Positions 34,804 to 48,234 are shown, numbered from the stretch's first letter. The stretch: 64,000 nucleotides of DNA from Phocoena phocoena (GCF_963924675.1 NC_089226.1:51911124-51975123), one strand, 5' to 3'. The notes: a model not told the origin generated them from the sequence alone. Numbers and translations: made by a program.

Positions 34804-36749
34804 GATCATCTTGTCTGCACTTTAGCTCCAGGTACATTCACGAACCAGAAAGGATGTTAACAGACATAGCACTTTTGACAGTCATTTACTAAGTCTCCTT
34901 GATGAAGTCAGACATTTAATTAAATATTCATTAGTTTCAAACCTGAGCCTTGTTAACCATGAATTTATTTCAAGCATGTATTGAGGGACCTTCCCTTTTT
35001 ACAATCTCTTTATAGTTTCAGATGTACATACTCACTTATACCCCAAAAGTTTAAATTATTAAATCAGAAAACAAATGCCTTCTAGGACATTTTGGTTCCA
35101 TTGGTCCTTTCTCTGACCTTACCTACTTCAGGTAGCCCCAAAATAGATTGCCAAGTTGAGACAGAGTTAAACTCCACACAGTAAATAGTAGCACACTATG
35201 TAGAAAGGGAAGACACCGATGCCCCAGTAATAGTTGGAGATAAAGATCAAGCTAAGAGATGAACTTTGTGACAAGAAAGGGCTTTGGAATGGAATGAGGT
35301 GGAAGTTCATCACTTAGCTTCATCACAGTACCTGTGTGATCTTGGGCAGTTTACTCAAACACACACTTTAGGGTATATGACAACTTAAGTTTGTTAATTA
35401 AACATACCTGAGTCTCTTGAGATTTAAAGAGTCTCTTTTCATTTTAAAAAGTCGCTTTCACTTTTGTAAAAGTCCAGTCTTTTAGAGTCCTGTCTCTCTT
35501 TTTCCCTCCTCTACAATGGCACCGACGTTTTTGACAAGGTTCTATAAGTAGTACTCTTCTTCACCCCTCAGTGTTTGAACCAGTTGAAAAATAAAGCAAA
35601 GGAGTAGATAATGGCCAAAATACCACACTTTTTTTAATCCAAGGAAATGTACCATTATTTTAAGACATATTATTTTTATACATTTTAGAAAGATAGACAC
35701 TGCTAATTAGTATTTGATTATATACTTTCTTATTCTTTATAATTTCTATTTTACACAGAGAGAAAGAAACTTAGACTTAATTGATCATATATTTTTATCA
35801 TGCACCAGTCTTTTGCAAACATAAAAAGGAAAATGTGGACCAACCAAATTGGTAAAGCTTTTCCTAAAGCTTCTTTGTATTCTAAGATTGATTTTTTTCA
35901 CTCACATGGGTCAATTTGTGAACCTTTTACACACAATATTGCCCTATGTCCTATCAGAGGTCTTGGTGATACTGTGTTCTTAAAATAGTCCAATAAAAAA
36001 TATCTGGAAAAAAAATGTCTGGAAGCCATTGCTGCTGGATTTTTAATTTGGCTTCTTAGTGAAGTAGAACTAGCCTAATTTTGACTCCTGCTTTTTTCCT
36101 AAACATATCTGATCTAACTCCTTACTATTTGTTTTCTAAGGTTTAAAAACAATCTTCAGGATTTTCTTCAGTGTTTCTGGTGCCATTCATCAAGTTTTGA
36201 CATTGGCACATTTGATATTAGCAAGTGTGTAGGCAATGACCACCGTCGTGACTGCCACCTGGCCAACAGTGACCATCAAATGCTATCGATTGTAAGATGC
36301 ACTCCAGTTTCAGAAATGTTAAAGTGCAGAAAAAAATGTGAACCTTAGAGTCACTGAAATATAGTATTGTCTTTATTACTGATAAAGTGGATTTTTTAAG
36401 AATGTGATTAATATCTATACACAAGTGATCTTTGTAATACTGAAACGAGATGAACTGACCTACTCACACAGAAGCTCTGGTCTGGCCATGCGTGCTCACG
36501 AGTAGCTCACTGCCAATAAAAAGAGGAAAGTGCAGTGATACACAAACCAGTTTCTTCTTTCAAATCAGTTAAACCACAATAAGTGTAATGGAGGGTGTGG
36601 TTAGAGTCAGGAATATTAAAATAACACAGCTCCATCAAGCATGGAAGAATATCCATCCAACAGGGATAGGGAAGAATCATTGCCCACAATAATGGTATAT
36701 GGATAGTGAGACATATTTAATATTGTTCTTGGTGGGGTGGGGGAAAAGA
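34804..36749. other. Unique DNA with a weak MIR near 35280-35400
   Basis: TGTGTGATCTTGGGCAGTTT at about 35334 is a MIR word. No gene is seen in the rest. Confidence 0.4.
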
Positions 36750-37080
36750 GATCCCTGACTCTACTTAAATTTTCTGCATCCTCCGTGGTCTCTGCTACAG
36801 AGTGGCTTATCTGGCCTGATGATGTGATGATCCCACTGCTGTAGTGGGAGCCTGTGAAGTCCCCCTGTTCCTACAGGAATCTTCATAGGTCTATCAGCAT
36901 TCTGGTATCCCCATACCAGGGCATGTAAGCATGCCATTTTTCTGCATACTTTACTCCATGCTGTGGGACTCAGTAGGGCTACCACAGCCCATATATCTAG
37001 ACGCACCTCACATTGCTGTTGTTTCATGCTTTGACCTTCTGCCATCTTGATGATGCCAGGCACAAAGCTTCTTCTAGAGA
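36750..37080 (-). other. Segment with a 100-codon minus frame, unidentified
   Basis: Somewhat GC-richer than its flanks, with an open frame on the minus strand (36761-37063) beginning MPGIIKMAEGQSMKQQQ. No domain is recognised. It could be a piece of an old endogenous retroviral or other dispersed repeat, or unique DNA. Confidence 0.25.
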
Positions 37081-37368
37081 CTTGAAGCCAAGAAACTTGA
37101 TGTTATAAGCTATCTAGGGAAGTGGGTCTCTGTACTTCTGATATTCTCAGGCATCTGCAGACCCCATGCCCCTCTGTATATTTCCATTACTCTCTGCACC
37201 CTTATGTTCCACACTGAGAGGGAGAAAGTAAGGACGCACTCTTCTTTGACCTTCTACTGTCTTTTTTCTTACATATATTTTCCCACCATTTGAAGAGGTT
37301 AGATCTCAACCTTTTCTTCCTTTTGTGTTGGAATATCCCTCTTCCTTTGTATCCGTACTTTTCTCCAG

Positions 37369-37399
37369 ATCTATGATGGCCAGGGAACATGATTTAAAG
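37369..37399 (+). other. Possible 31-base microexon
   Basis: TCCGTACTTTTCTCCAG precedes, and AAAG|GTAAGG follows, 31 bases. Both splice signals are strong. One frame is open (after one base, codons for SMMARE and so on). With 64 kb of DNA such pairs arise by chance, so confidence is low. Confidence 0.15.
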
Positions 37400-37734
37400 G
37401 TAAGGCAACAATATGATTTGTTGTTCAAATTAGGATAATTTTGAGTATGAAAGGGGGCACTATTAATTACATTGGGAAACAGGCATTAACCAGGAACAAT
37501 CAAGGAAATCTTCTGAGATGGAATAAGAACAGATCTTGGTTCTGATGAAAATTTTAAACTCTTCCAAGGCCTCCAAAGTGTGGAGAGAATTTTAAGGCAG
37601 AAGAAACAACTCATGGAAATGCGTAGTATAGAATTCCGAGTGTGCAGTAATCCACAAGTAATTTTGTAAGTCAGGGGTATACTGTTTGTGCATGGGGGAG
37701 GTAATGGAAAGGGCTGGAGGAGGTAGTAAGAATA

Positions 37735-37985
37735 ATTAACCTTTACTTATTAACACCTATTATAAACAGACCAGTGTTTCAAGCGTATTGCCTATACTGT
37801 TATTAGATTTTCACAACAGCTGTGAGTTAGGAACTGTGATTATCCCCACTTTACAGGTCTTGAAATGGAAGCACCAAAAGATGGAGTAACTTGTCCAAGG
37901 TCACATTTAGAACAAATAACTAAGCCAGAAATTTAAGCCAGGCAGTTTGGCCCCATATGCCATTTTCTAATCCCATGCTCTCCTG
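37735..37985 (-). repeat. MIR fragment
   Basis: TTATCCCCACTTTACAGGTC, GTAACTTGTCCAAGGTCACA and GCCAGGCAGTTTGGCCCC fit reverse-strand MIR. Confidence 0.75.
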
Positions 37986-38294
37986 TCTCATTATTTTGAA
38001 GATGCTATAATGCCATTGGGATTCATAATTCATATTGGATGCAAATTGATAATAAGATCTAAATTATTTAGTCATATGAGATCCACGGATGGAGAAGTTC
38101 TCAGAGGTTGGTTTGTGAACAGAAATGTCATAGGGAAGAATGATAAATTCAACACAACTTAAATCCAGGCATTTATAGTGTCCATCAGCAGGAATGCAAG
38201 GTTGTATTCTATAAAATTTGTAGATGAACAATTTCATAAATACAGGCTTTGGAGGATGAATGTTGAAGACTGATTTTATTTAAAATTATAATGA

Positions 38295-38400
38295 GGCTGG
38301 GCCCGTGTGCCACGGCCCCGCTGAGCTTGAGCGTCTGGAGCCTGTGCTCTGCAGTGGGAGGGGCCACAACAGTGAGAGGCCCGCATACCGCAAAAAAAAA
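38295..38400 (+). mobile_element. 5'-truncated CHR SINE
   Basis: Only the second half of the SINE is present, from GGCTGGGCCCGTG through GAGAGGCCCGCATACCGC, with an A tail. Imperfect flanking repeats AAAATTATAATG (38283-38294) and AAAATTACAACG (38401-38412) differ at two positions. The missing tRNA head means no Pol III promoter. Confidence 0.85.
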
Positions 38401-38514
38401 AAAATTACAACGACCATATTAGATAGACAATTTCAAATCATGAATATATATATATATGTATATTCTCCTTGAAGGGCTTTTGTGTTTGTTTGTTTTTGTT
38501 TCTTTTTTCCATTT

Positions 38515-39080
38515 AAAGTAAGTTTTATTTCGATATACGTCACATACCATAAAATGCATCCTTTTTAATTAATACGATTGATAGTGTTAATATATTCACA
38601 GAACTGTGTAACCATTCCCATAATCTAAGTTTAGAATTTTTTCATTACACCAATTAGAAGCCCTACATCATTAGCATTCATTCCCCATTTCCCCTGCCCT
38701 ATTCCCTGGCAAGCCCTAATCTACATTTCTGTCTATATCTGGACACTTCATATAAATGTAATATGTGGTCTTTGGACTGACTTCTTTCATTTAGTACTGT
38801 ATTTTTAAGGTTCATACATGTTCTAGCTTACCTCAGTATTTCACTACTTTTTATTGTAGAATAAGATTTCACTGTATAAATTGTGCCACATTTAATTTAT
38901 GTTCATCAGTTGATGAACATTTTGGTTGTTTCCACTTTTTGGTCATTATGAATAATACTACTGTGAATATTCACATACAAGCTTTTGTATGATTGTGTTT
39001 TTATTCCTTTTGGATAGAAAACTAGGATGAAATTGCTGTGGTGACTGTGTTTAATGATTTCAGAAATTGCTAAACTGTTT
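38515..39080 (-). mobile_element. Old L1 3' region (L1ME-like)
   Basis: TTATTTCGATATACGTCACA, AACTGTGTAACCATTCCC, CACTTCATATAAATGTAATA and TTTTATTGTAGAATAAGATT are reverse-strand words of an old L1 3' region. Confidence 0.7.
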
Positions 39081-39094
39081 TCCAAGGTAAATTT

Positions 39095-39172
39095 TGTGAT
39101 GATTAAATAAATTAATTTAGTACAATTCCTGAAACATTGAAGGCTCTTGATAAGTGCTAGTCACCTTTTCTT
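39095..39172 (+). repeat. MIR 3' end
   Basis: GATTAAATAAATTAATTTAG and GGCTCTTGATAAGTGCTAG fit the end of MIR. Confidence 0.55.
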
Positions 39173-39587
39173 GTAACCCTGCAGAATGCTTTTACTCATA
39201 AATATCTTTATGTATCTAAGGATTAAATTGCTAATGACTAGCAAGCTCCAGCTTTCTTCTGAGGGATATATTTTTCCTTTTTTGATGCACATCAAAAAAT
39301 ATCCCTTCCATTGCAGTCATTCTGTTTAAAACTCAGTAATTGTGACCTTACAAAGTCGATATTGTTGAGTTTGGTAGAAAACAAGGTCCCAAGCACTGAA
39401 GCAAATCTTTTCCTGTCTCCCTTGATCTATTTTTCCTGCCTTGAAGAAATGTTCCATGTATTTGACTCCTCTATTTATATCTCAATTCAGTTGTTACCAG
39501 ATTTACATGTTCACATTCACATTTTCATTTGTAAGATTTATACAGAGCATGTCCTTTGCCTTAGTGTGCAACATAAAATACAGACTT

Positions 39588-39760
39588 TTTTTTTTAACAT
39601 CTTTATTGGAGTATAATTGCTTTACAATGGTGTGTCAGTTTCTGCTGTATAACAAAGTGAATCAGCTATACCTATACATATATCCCCATATCTCCTCCCT
39701 CTTGCGTCTCCCTCCCACCCTCCCAATCCCACTCCTCTAGGTGGTCACAAAGCACTGAGC
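39588..39760 (-). mobile_element. 5'-truncated L1 3' end
   Basis: The plus strand reads TTTTTTTAACATCTTTATTG, the reversed L1 tail, then 3' UTR sequence to TCCTCTAGGTGGTCACAAAG. The TSD is TAAAATACAGACTT (39574-39587) and TAAAATACAGGCTT (39761-39774), one mismatch. Same subfamily set as the L1 at 4520. Confidence 0.93.
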
Positions 39761-39774
39761 TAAAATACAGGCTT

Positions 39775-40914
39775 AAATAAAGAATAAAATGCATTTCTTC
39801 TCTAGGAATATATGAGCCCTGAACATAAATAAATCCAATAATCACGCTCCACTGGGAAAACATTTCCAAGTGTTTAGAAACCACATGAGGAACTGAAAAA
39901 CTAAAATTTTCCCTGTAAAAAGAGCATTGGATCAAGTGTTTCAGGGAAGGTCAGAGTGAAGGCCACCCAGAAAGAGCTACAGTCAGGAAGAGAACAAGAT
40001 GGTGATGCTGGGCAAGCCAGAAGAAGGGATGACTAGCAGAGGCAAGTTCTGCAGAGTGGGTAAGCAGTGGGCAGCTTGATAAATATTACTTGTTTTACCA
40101 TTTAGACTGGCACAGTGAAAGTACAGAGAGTAGAGTCATCAGGTTGTTGGAGGTGGAAGCCTGAAGTGTCCCAGGTAGAGGAGGATAACTAGGCAGGTAT
40201 GTCCCGGTTCCCATTCATATATGCCATATGTCCGTGAACATAGTGTCTAATCTTTATGAATCTGTTTCCCTAACTATAAAATAGCTACGATAATGCTTAC
40301 TTTGTGGAACTGTTTTGACTGTTACTGTGATAATAATATGTAATGTATGTAGCAATATTTTTTTTATGACATAAAAGGTTCTCAAAAGATTGTAGGTATT
40401 ATTCTTATCAGGGTCAACATTTTTAGTCTATATTTAAGATGGTGAGAAAGAGAGAAAAAGCGAGATAGAGACAGAGACAGAAAGGTTCAGCTGTATAGTT
40501 CACTTTGACTTCTTAAGTCTTACTTAAAATCTGTCCTTTTTTATGCTGCTGAAGACACCATAGTCTCATTATGGTGTAATATCTTTTCCTTTTGACATTC
40601 TACTTAATCTCTAACCCCTAAAACAGACTCTACTTCTGCCTTCTGTCCTCAAACTCTTTGAAAAGTAGTGGCTTTCTTTTTAATGGTTCTGTGAAACATT
40701 AGCCCAAGGAAGAGTCATTTAGCATTCAGAAGTAATACTTCTTTCTTTGAAATGCTGACCAGAGTTAGTTACATTTTTTTGTTTTTCTAAAAGAGAAATG
40801 GAATTTGTGATATTATAATATTTTGCTCTTCTGCAGGATTGGCTTGACCCATATAGATTCAAATGACCACATTATTGGAAATATTACGCATATCCCATAA
40901 CCGTATTCGTTATC
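39775..40914. other. Unique DNA with a weak MIR at 40230-40420
   Basis: TCTGTTTCCCTAACTATAAA at about 40260 is MIR-like. No gene is seen. Confidence 0.4.
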
Positions 40915-41285
40915 ACTAACTACTCTAAGAGATAAACTCCCAAGTCTCAATGGCCTGACCTAATAGTAGTTATTTTTCATTCACCTAGAGATCAGTCAGC
41001 AGAAAGTAGGCATAGAGGAGGGTTACTGTGCTTCAGAGACCCAGCTGATAGAGATTATGCCCCTTCAGCATTTGGCTTCAGAGATCACCCTGGATTTTGA
41101 CAGTCAGCTGGCACAAAGAAAAGAGGAACATCACTCAGGAGGTTTCTTATGGACTATGCCTAGAAGTGTTGTACATCTCTTCCATCCATATTATGTGGTC
41201 AGAACCCAGACACACTATTCTACGTAGATTCAAGGGAGCTCACAAATATACTCTGTGGCTGGCTGACAGCAACTCCACACCATGA
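40915..41285. repeat. Possible ancient dispersed repeat, family uncertain
   Basis: TCTCAATGGCCTGACC, GACCCAGCTGATAGAG and AGTCAGCTGGCACAAAG resemble a diverged mammalian repeat that I cannot name. It may be unique DNA. Confidence 0.3.
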
Positions 41286-41444
41286 AAAGGAAGCATAAAT
41301 TTCTGGTGATCAGATTGCCATTGATACCACAAAACATATTTTAGATTTTAATCTGCTGAACATCTGGTGAAGAGCTCTGTTTCGCTAGAGGTGAATGGCA
41401 CTCCTTTACTAGTTTGCTCTGATCTTCTGAAACACTTAAAAGTG

Positions 41445-41700
41445 GCAGTGAGGAATTAAGCCCTGCCTTTGCTATCAAAAGACTCGGGTTTGAGTCCTAG
41501 CTCACTCAGGTCCTTAATAGCTGAGTTTCTTGATTTTCTGAGCTCTGGTTTCCTTAGCTGTGAAATTGTGAGCATGCAAAAGACCATGCCAATGTCTATA
41601 TGAGATCTGGTGGTAAAATATGGTAAAATATGTAAATTAGTTTTCAGAGTATTTAGAACAAAAAAGGTACTTAATAATTGTTAGCTGTTATTTCAGTCAT
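41445..41700 (+). repeat. MIR fragment
   Basis: GACTCGGGTTTGAGTCCTAG, CTCTGGTTTCCTTAGCTGTG, and GTACTTAATAATTGTTAGCT appear in MIR order. Confidence 0.75.
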
Positions 41701-43569
41701 TATTTGCATTAATTATTTGCATTAATACCAAGAAAGTAGTGATTTGCATAGACTGAATCATGAATAACATTCTGCATGTTCATAAGATAGCCCATGTACC
41801 TTAACATCACCTTTAAATCATTGGGGGCACATTGATGAAGGGTCTGTCATAGGCCTGTTAAATATTGGTGGCCTTCCATGTTCAAGCTTATATAGATAAT
41901 GGTCTATTTCTTCACTCAGCAGTAGTTTTAACTGGACTATGTTAAAACTATGTTGGCAACCAATCAAGCTGAATTATCATTGTTGCTTATGGTATCTAAG
42001 TATTACTAAATAAATTACTCAGTAAATCATCTTCAGTTTCTCTGAAAAACAAAATATCTTTGATCATGTTTCTAGTACACATGGCCTTGAAGAGTACCTC
42101 GTACATTCTCAGATATTTGTTTTATTTTTCTTATATTTAAGATCATTGGAAAGAAGCCCTCTTTACAGGATTCTTTTGTTTATTTGGCATATCCACTCAT
42201 TGCTCAGTATTTGAACATAAGAAAGTATGTGAAATGTGTATTGTGACTATGTGCTAAAACTGTATCTCCCAGTAGTAGAAATAACTTCTGGAATGCATAA
42301 TGGTAATTTTAACCTTTATGCTTATTTCCTAAAGAGTTAAGTTAGTAATTAATCCCTCATGGAAAGCATGCAAACCTATTTGGAATTTCTCCAAGCTCTA
42401 TTTCAACTCCAACCTTAGGAAGATAATTTAACCTCTGCTAGTCTAAGGTACTCTGTCTATAAAATGAAATTTATAATATCCACCACACAGAGAGTGAAAC
42501 CATTCAGAATACTACAAGAACAAACTGGACGCTTCATATATGTTAGTTCTATTTAAATCTAAGTCTGAAAATTCTACAATTTGGTAATAGTATTAGAATT
42601 TTTGTCTCAGAAAGTTTTGCATTTTTCTTATGGAAAGTGGTACGTATACTCTATAAAAGCCACTAAATCTGGAATTCAAATAGAACACACTCTAAAGGAA
42701 ACCATAAATGCCTTGTTTGCTTGGTACTATTTACACATGTTTTCCAACACAGTTTACTGGGGAATGAGATGAGATAAGTGGAGATGTTTGTTATTAAATT
42801 CTGTTCCTTGCATTTTAGCTACATCAGTGAAAGCGGGTTCCTGGATTCTAAGTGCTAGAAAATAAATTATTGAAGTGTGAAAGTGGAACTGTGTATTGAA
42901 AATTGCAAAACACACAGCAGCTGGCTGGTCTGCCTTATCAAAAAGCTGGTTTTGTTAGAACTTTAGTGGTTAAACCTTAAAGGTACCTCTACCTCCTATT
43001 AGAAGCAAATGCTCTAACTCTTCTTTCCTGCCTCTTTCCCCTAGAAAAAAATCACATAGCTAATATGTCGTAAATGTTAATGAATTCGGTAGCATTTCTT
43101 GCACTATCTCCTGCATTTTAATTGTTATATAGTTTAAAGTGGTGACTGTATTTCCCAAACCCTAAACTGGGACATATTGCCTGACACATGGTTTTACCCT
43201 GGGCTATAAACTGTGCCAGGAGAAATAGGCAGGCAGAGTCACAGACTAAAACCACAGCCTGTGACAACCACTAAATAGCCCTATGACATCAACTGAGCCT
43301 CTTCATTTCTTAGGCAATATGTTCATCTAGAAAATCAGGAAAATAGACATAAAATATGCAAATTTTATAAGACTTTTTTATTCACTTGTGGATGTGCAAG
43401 ACACTCTGAGAGACATCAACTGTAGGAGAAATACTGGAATTTCTGTAGTATAATATGTATAATTAGAACAGTACTGAATTTCTGAGCTATTACTAAGTAA
43501 GGTGCTCTAGAACTTATATTGAGGGAAAGGAAAAAAAGAGGAGAGGCTGAAATAAAAAATGATTAAACA
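41701..43569. other. Unique DNA with two weak MIRs
   Basis: MIR-like words lie at 42430-42490 and 43260-43350. No gene is seen. Confidence 0.4.
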
Positions 43570-43790
43570 CTTACTTGGTGTCAGCTATTGAGAAAAAGCC
43601 TGTATTTACAGTAACTAATTCAGTCCTTTTAACAATCTTATTATGAATGTTTTAGTTTTAGTTTTATGGATGGGAAACAGAAGCTCCAAAAAATTAACTT
43701 GTAAGGTCACACAAATTTTAAATGGCAGAATCAGAATTTGAGCCAGGTCATGGCCCTTTGGTAAAACCAAGTTAAACTCCTAGTACTACT
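43570..43790 (-). repeat. MIR fragment
   Basis: TATGGATGGGAAACAGAAGC and GGCAGAATCAGAATTTGAGC fit reverse-strand MIR. Confidence 0.65.
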
Positions 43791-43804
43791 CTATGTTTTT
43801 TCCA

Positions 43805-44520
43805 AACAATTCAGATATATCATTCCAACACTGACCAATTCTCCCATTTTCCAACACCAACTGATTGTCCTACAATTCAACTTAATTCTGACACTAACAA
43901 CACAGAGTTAGTACAGACACCATCGGTTAAGGGCTCAGTCCCACAAAGCTGCCTCAACTTTAGATGTCAGCAGAAAATGAAGTTTCTAAGCTACCCACAC
44001 TCTACCTGGCTGACTTCAAATTAAGGGGTTCCCACAATCCGCCCTCAGATTGGATAATTTTCTAGTATGACTCACAGAACTTAGGAAAGTGCTATTTTAA
44101 CTATTACAGTTTTTTTTTTTTTAATAAAGGATGCAAATCCGTCCAGCCAAATGGAAGAGATGCATAGGGCATGACATCGTAAGAGTTGGGAGGGTGGGTT
44201 ATTGTGTACAGATCTTCCAAAGCCTCTCTGGGCACACCACTCACTCAGCACATCTATATGTTCATCAACTTGTTAGCTCCCTCAAACCTCTTTGCTTCAG
44301 AGTTTTTTATCAAAATTTTATTACATAGCCATTGTTGATTAAATCACTGACTATTGATAATTGAATTCAATCTCCAGCCCCTCTCACCTCCTCATAGGTC
44401 AAGGAGGTTGAGCTGTTAGTTCTGACCCTATATTAGGTGATTTGTACCTCTCTAACCACTCCCATGTTGAAGCTATCTAGGGTCCCACCAAGAGTCACCT
44501 CAATAACATAAACTCAGATA
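43805..44520. mobile_element. Probable ancient LTR-type element, family uncertain
   Basis: AATTCTGACACTAACAACAC, GACTCACAGAACTTAGGAAA, TTGATTAAATCACTGACTAT and AGAGTCACCTCAATAACATA are the ordered words of a diverged LTR-like repeat. An A-rich run of T (44110-44123) lies inside. No coding region remains. Confidence 0.5.
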
Positions 44521-44534
44521 TGGTCAAAAGGAGA

Positions 44535-45141
44535 AAACCATAATTTGAAAAGATACATGCACCCCAGTGTTCATTGCAGCACTATTTATAATAGCCAAGA
44601 CATGGAAGCAACCTAAACGTCCATCAACAGATGAACGGATAAAGAAGATGTGGTACATGTATACAATAGAATATTACTCGGCCATTAAAAAATGAAATAC
44701 TGCCATCTGCAGCAATATGGATGGACCAAGAGATTATCATACTAAGTGAAGTGAGTCAGACAGAGAAAAACAAATATATGATATCACTTACGTGTGGAAT
44801 CTAAAAAATATGATACAAATGAACTTATTTACAAAACAGAAACAGACTCACAGACTTAGAAAACAAACTTACGGTTGCCAAAGGGGAAAGGTGGGGAAGG
44901 AGGGATAAATTAGGAGCTTGGGATTAATGTATACACACTACTGTATAAAATAGATAATCAACAGGGACCTACTGTATAGCACAGGGAACTTTACTCAACA
45001 TTCTCTAATAACCTATATGGGAAAAGAATCTGAAAAAGAATAGATATATGTATATATATAACTAAATCACTTGGTTGTACACCTGAAACTAACAGAACCT
45101 TGTAAATCAACTATACTCCAATATAAAATAAAAATTTTTTT
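44535..45141 (+). mobile_element. L1 3' end (ORF2 C-terminus and 3' UTR), older subfamily
   Basis: GTTCATTGCAGCACTATTTA, AATATTACTCGGCCATTAAA, AGCAATATGGATGGACC and the end ATACTCCAATATAAAATAAA are visible. The 3' UTR differs from the 4520-type L1 and matches the piece at 26855. No clear TSD was found. Confidence 0.88.
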
Positions 45142-45839
45142 AAATTTAGAGGCTTGTTATGAATAGTAAAAGGCACTCATCACTCATGAAATTCCAAGAA
45201 GTTTAGGAACTCTGTACCAGGAACCAGGGACAAAGACCGAAGAAATATTTTTTATTATACAACCACCCATTCTTTTTGTATGGGTCATAGTTTCCCACTA
45301 ATACGTTTAAATTTATCAAGCAGGGCCTCTTGGTTCATAGAAAAGAAATTATGTAAAACTAAGTTAAGATGCTCCAAGGTTGAAATGTATCAGTCTAATA
45401 CATGACCCAGTTCTTGTACCAGCAAAAACATCCATTCCTGACAAGTACCTGTGGGACCAACTTAAGGGCCATTTAGCTGCTTGAGAGAATACATATGCAA
45501 TGGCTCTGTTTTTTTAGCCTATGAATTTCCATGGTGTTTAAAATTAATGCAATCATGAAAATCTAAATTATTGGCTGGAAATATCAGAACTAAGCAGGAT
45601 ATTAGTTGTGATAAATGACTCCTTGAACATAAAGAGGATAAAAGTCAGCCACCCACCCGATGGCCATAAAGTACCCATCAGAAAGGAGACAATTTCTCTG
45701 TATGTTTAGAATGTAACAAGAATGTTCTGAGCTTAGCTATCAGTTTAAACATCTAAAGAAAACTCATAAGAATCATAATTAATTAATCATATATTTTTAC
45801 ACTTAACATCTTTCTTTTACTGCTAGGAAAAGTATCTGC
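45142..45839. other. Unique DNA, no gene seen
   Basis: Nothing recognised. Confidence 0.35.
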
Positions 45840-46150
45840 AAGTGTGAGCACTGTGTCCGTATTTACCACTGTATTCCCAATAAGTAGCAGAACATCTGAC
45901 ACATAATACAAACAAAATAAAGATTTGCCGAATGAGTTAGAGAGACCTAGTCTCGAATCTTGTCCTTCAATATCTGATGTGACCTTTATAATTACTTAAT
46001 GTCTCCAAGCCTCACTTTCCTAAATATTTGAGTGATAGTACTAGCTTTTTATTTATTTATTCGGAGATTTTAGTGAGATAACTCATGGAGGGTACTTATC
46101 ATGCAGCATGACAGATAGTATGCATTCAATAAAAGTTCTCTATGATTATT
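45840..46150 (+). repeat. L2-like 3' end followed by MIR
   Basis: ACTGTGTCCGTATTTACCAC to AAATAAAGATTTGCCGAATG fits an L2 3' end. Then GTCTCGAATCTTGTCCTTCA to TGCATTCAATAAAAGTTC fits MIR. Confidence 0.6.
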
Positions 46151-46589
46151 ATGTTTACCAAAGTTTAAAGGACACAGAGAGAAAAACAGGAATAAAGTTT
46201 ATGATATTAGGAACTATGACCCACATTTCCATAAGCCATTCATGATGTTATTTCGTGTAAGGTCCTGGATTAAAATGACTCTACTTTAATGAGTATCTTG
46301 AACTTAGTGGATATTCATGCTAATTAAATGAATGTATGAATGCATAAATAGGAATATGGCATTAAATTTCAGCAAACAGGTGGCTGAGTATATAAAATGT
46401 GATAAAAGAACAAAATGCAATCTCTGCATTAAGGCTATTACAGTATGTGGAGAAAGTATCTGAATAGATTATTGCGATGATGTATGATAAATGCTGTGTT
46501 AGAAATATCTAAAAATCAATAAACACACATATACGTACACACGGCCATAGAGCGAATGGCCATGGATATAGTGAGCATGGCAGTTGATA
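46151..46589. other. Unique DNA, possible ancient repeat
   Basis: 46370-46500 has weak likeness to an old mammalian repeat. No gene is seen. Confidence 0.3.
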
Positions 46590-46760
46590 GTTCAGAAAGC
46601 TTTTTCACATCCTTATCCTTTTTATCATTTGAGGGGAATATTATTCACCTTTTGGATCCATTTCTCAGATGCAGAAATTGAGGCTAATAGAATTACAGTG
46701 ATTTGTCCAAGATTATACAGCCCCCAAATGACATGTGTGCATTTAGAGATCTCATCTGGT
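46590..46760 (-). repeat. MIR fragment
   Basis: CATTTCTCAGATGCAGAAAT and GTGATTTGTCCAAGATTATA fit reverse-strand MIR. Confidence 0.65.
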
Positions 46761-48234
46761 GTCTCTGACTGGTACACAGCACTCCCCTTCATTTCAGTCC
46801 TTCAGTAACTAACAATAGTAATTTTTTCTCCTAAATGTGTATGGCTCTAATTCTACCCTACGTATATAGTTCTCATTCCATTAGTCTTTCTTCTTTAATC
46901 CATTTCATGTCTTTATGAATTTACAATTTAACAAGTCCTTTTAAGTACTCTTATAAAGTGATAAATGGGCCAGGGGAGGTTTAAATGGAAGTTACAGTGA
47001 GGATTTTGATTCTTAGAGTAATAAGACCAGGTAAGTATCATCTTTTGTAGAATGAGGACTTAGCATCAGTAAAATGGGGCTAATGGTACTTTTTTAAGAG
47101 AGCTACAGAAGGTTAAAAAAGATAAAACATATGTAAAGCCCAGAATACAGTGTCCAGTACATGCTGGGTGTGCTGTATGGGGTGGGTCTCCTCCCTTTTC
47201 CCTGTCAGGCTCTGCTACACTTGACAATCACCCACTGTCAGCTCTACAACTCCACATATGAGTTAAATGTCCATGAAAATGGCTGTAGAACTCCAAAGAT
47301 AATGTTGTTTGGAAATAACATTATAGAAAACACACACACGGCAGGACTGAAGACATACTGAATTTTACTTATATAAGAAAGCTAATGGCTTCCATTATGT
47401 CTATATCAGTCCCTCCCCCTCACTCCTAGATGGCAGTCCAGGCTGTATCACCAGGCAGAGAGTGCACAATTTTGGAGACTTTTCTAACTGTTACAAATTA
47501 GGATCCACGAGGGAAAGGCTCACTAGAAGACATCACAGGTGAGTTTATCATTTTTTCCGTTTGAAGTTGGGGCTCATATCTTTTTCTCGTTACAATCATT
47601 ACTTTGAAATATGATTTTTTAAACAGTAATTTTCTAGAACAAAAGGGATAATACCATATTTCGAAAGCTTTACTGTGAAATTAAACCTTTGAACTACTGT
47701 GAAAGAAATTATTCCCTCAAGGCTGCAAGGCTTAAAGGTTATTAAAAATTTAATTTTAAAGAAGGCATCCAGGAAAAACAAAGTGTATAAATGCTACGTA
47801 GAACTCAGATTGCCCAACTTAATAACTCCCATTGCTCCTTATTTTTAAATAATCTGGAAATGTGAACAAGTGCACTCCATTTTTTTCAGTGGCAAATCAG
47901 TATGTCAACAGATGGCTGGCACTGCTCCTTGACATCATTTATTTTCAGCTGGAAGCCCATCCACTGCAGTGGTTCAGCTGGTGTCTTCTGCCTGCCCCAT
48001 TTAAGAGAGATGATTGCACAGTGTAGAAGTAGTATCATACAGAGGATGTGTGGAACCCAAAGAATCCCCCAAACTCCAGATATTATTGTAATAAAGAGCA
48101 AGTATCTAAACTACAGTATAAGTGGTCCACACTTAAAGGACTGATGTGATTGAAAGAGTTTCCATTTTCTCATCTATAAAATGAAAATAGTTTTCTTCTT
48201 CCCGTGATATGGAGACGCTATTAACATTTTCATT
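46761..48234. other. Unique DNA, no gene seen
   Basis: 47881-48140 is less AT-rich and has frames on both strands (80 and 71 codons), but no recognisable domain. Confidence 0.35.

Noticed and set aside
34532..34860. Three overlapping plus-strand frames of 85-88 codons
   Set aside because: They translate the reversed CHR SINE.
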